Below the pieces are notes generated by a model, which was not told the origin of the DNA, searched no databases, and saw only the letters and a program-made list of their open reading frames with translations. The position numbers and the translations under genes were made by a program. Positions 52,899 to 52,992 of a stretch of 52,992 bases of DNA are shown one piece after another. Source of the DNA: Mesorhizobium sp. Root102 (GTDB taxonomy: Bacteria; Pseudomonadota; Alphaproteobacteria; Rhizobiales; Rhizobiaceae); the NCBI RefSeq assembly GCF_001425625.1, contig NZ_LMCP01000024.1, forward strand, positions 1 to 52,992, read 5' to 3'. Every line of letters begins with the position of its first letter. The stretch's first letter is position 1.

Positions 52899-52992
52899 GC
52901 CGTGTGGACGAATTGACTCAGGCATAGGTTTTGGGGTTCCGCTGACGAATCCAGTCTGATTCATGGATTGTCGACTGATTTGGAGGTCGGCG
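52899..52992. other. Non-coding window end, possibly the edge of an insertion sequence
   Basis: Directly after the epimerase stop the sequence reads GGCCGTGTGGACGAATTGAC, which resembles the terminal repeat wording of IS5/IS427-type elements. An inverted pair, AATCCA and TGGATT, follows near 52950-52966, and a GGAGG stands at 52982, where a start codon could follow outside the window. No transposase is visible within the window, so this is tentative. Confidence 0.3.

Overview
This window looks like a chromosomal segment of an alphaproteobacterium of the order Rhizobiales, most likely Mesorhizobium or a close relative. The grounds are the high GC content, the density of sugar-type ABC importers, homologues of the rhizopine genes mocD and mocE, a DUF3309 mini-protein, a FrcA-like single-domain ATPase and intergenic repeats typical of rhizobia. 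I see no rRNA, tRNA, CRISPR array or complete transposase.

Layout. Positions 1-9950 hold a membrane protein, a GT39 glycosyltransferase, msrA, a LysR relic, and a TPP-riboswitch-controlled pyrimidine/thiamine uptake operon (ykoF-thiX-thiZ-thiY). A twice-frameshifted glycine-rich relic, a DUF3309 protein, a candidate small RNA, an HWE/HisKA_2-type sensor kinase and a small secreted protein follow. Positions 10054-12146 carry a small conserved protein and a two-subunit aconitase X. From 12296 to 25816 a LacI regulator stands divergent to a 12-gene catabolic operon: binding protein, two permeases, two different ATPases, a MocA-like dehydrogenase, a TIM-barrel isomerase, a DUF4432 epimerase, MocD-like and MocE-like oxygenase parts, a divergent PanB-family protein and PurU. 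The set reads as import of a polyol- or sugar-like compound, oxidative removal of a methyl group, and handling of the released C1 unit through folate. Convergent to it is a two-gene unit, an ammonia-lyase-family protein without the MIO serine plus an ornithine-cyclodeaminase-family protein, followed by an MFS exporter.

Positions 30131-36959 encode a second, ribose-type importer in which one permease is fused to a strictosidine-synthase-like beta-propeller and is followed by a second free propeller. Positions 37707-45754 (minus strand) hold an AraC regulator and a xanthine-dehydrogenase-family operon with CoxD/CoxE-type maturation factors and an amidohydrolase; the molybdenum subunit is encoded as two adjacent genes. 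Positions 45936-52898 form a third sugar-acid or sugar system: SDR, permease, ATPase, binding protein, FadR-type GntR regulator, beta-hydroxyacid dehydrogenase and NAD-dependent epimerase/dehydratase. Three matching TTGT-N3-ACAA-type sites tie its promoters together.

The most unusual content is (1) the MocDE/PanB-like/PurU module with its importer, whose two ATPases are predicted to form one intact and one degenerate ATP site, (2) the MIO-less lyase homologue, (3) the permease-propeller fusion, and (4) the split molybdenum subunit. All functions are inferred from sequence by eye; no database search was run.
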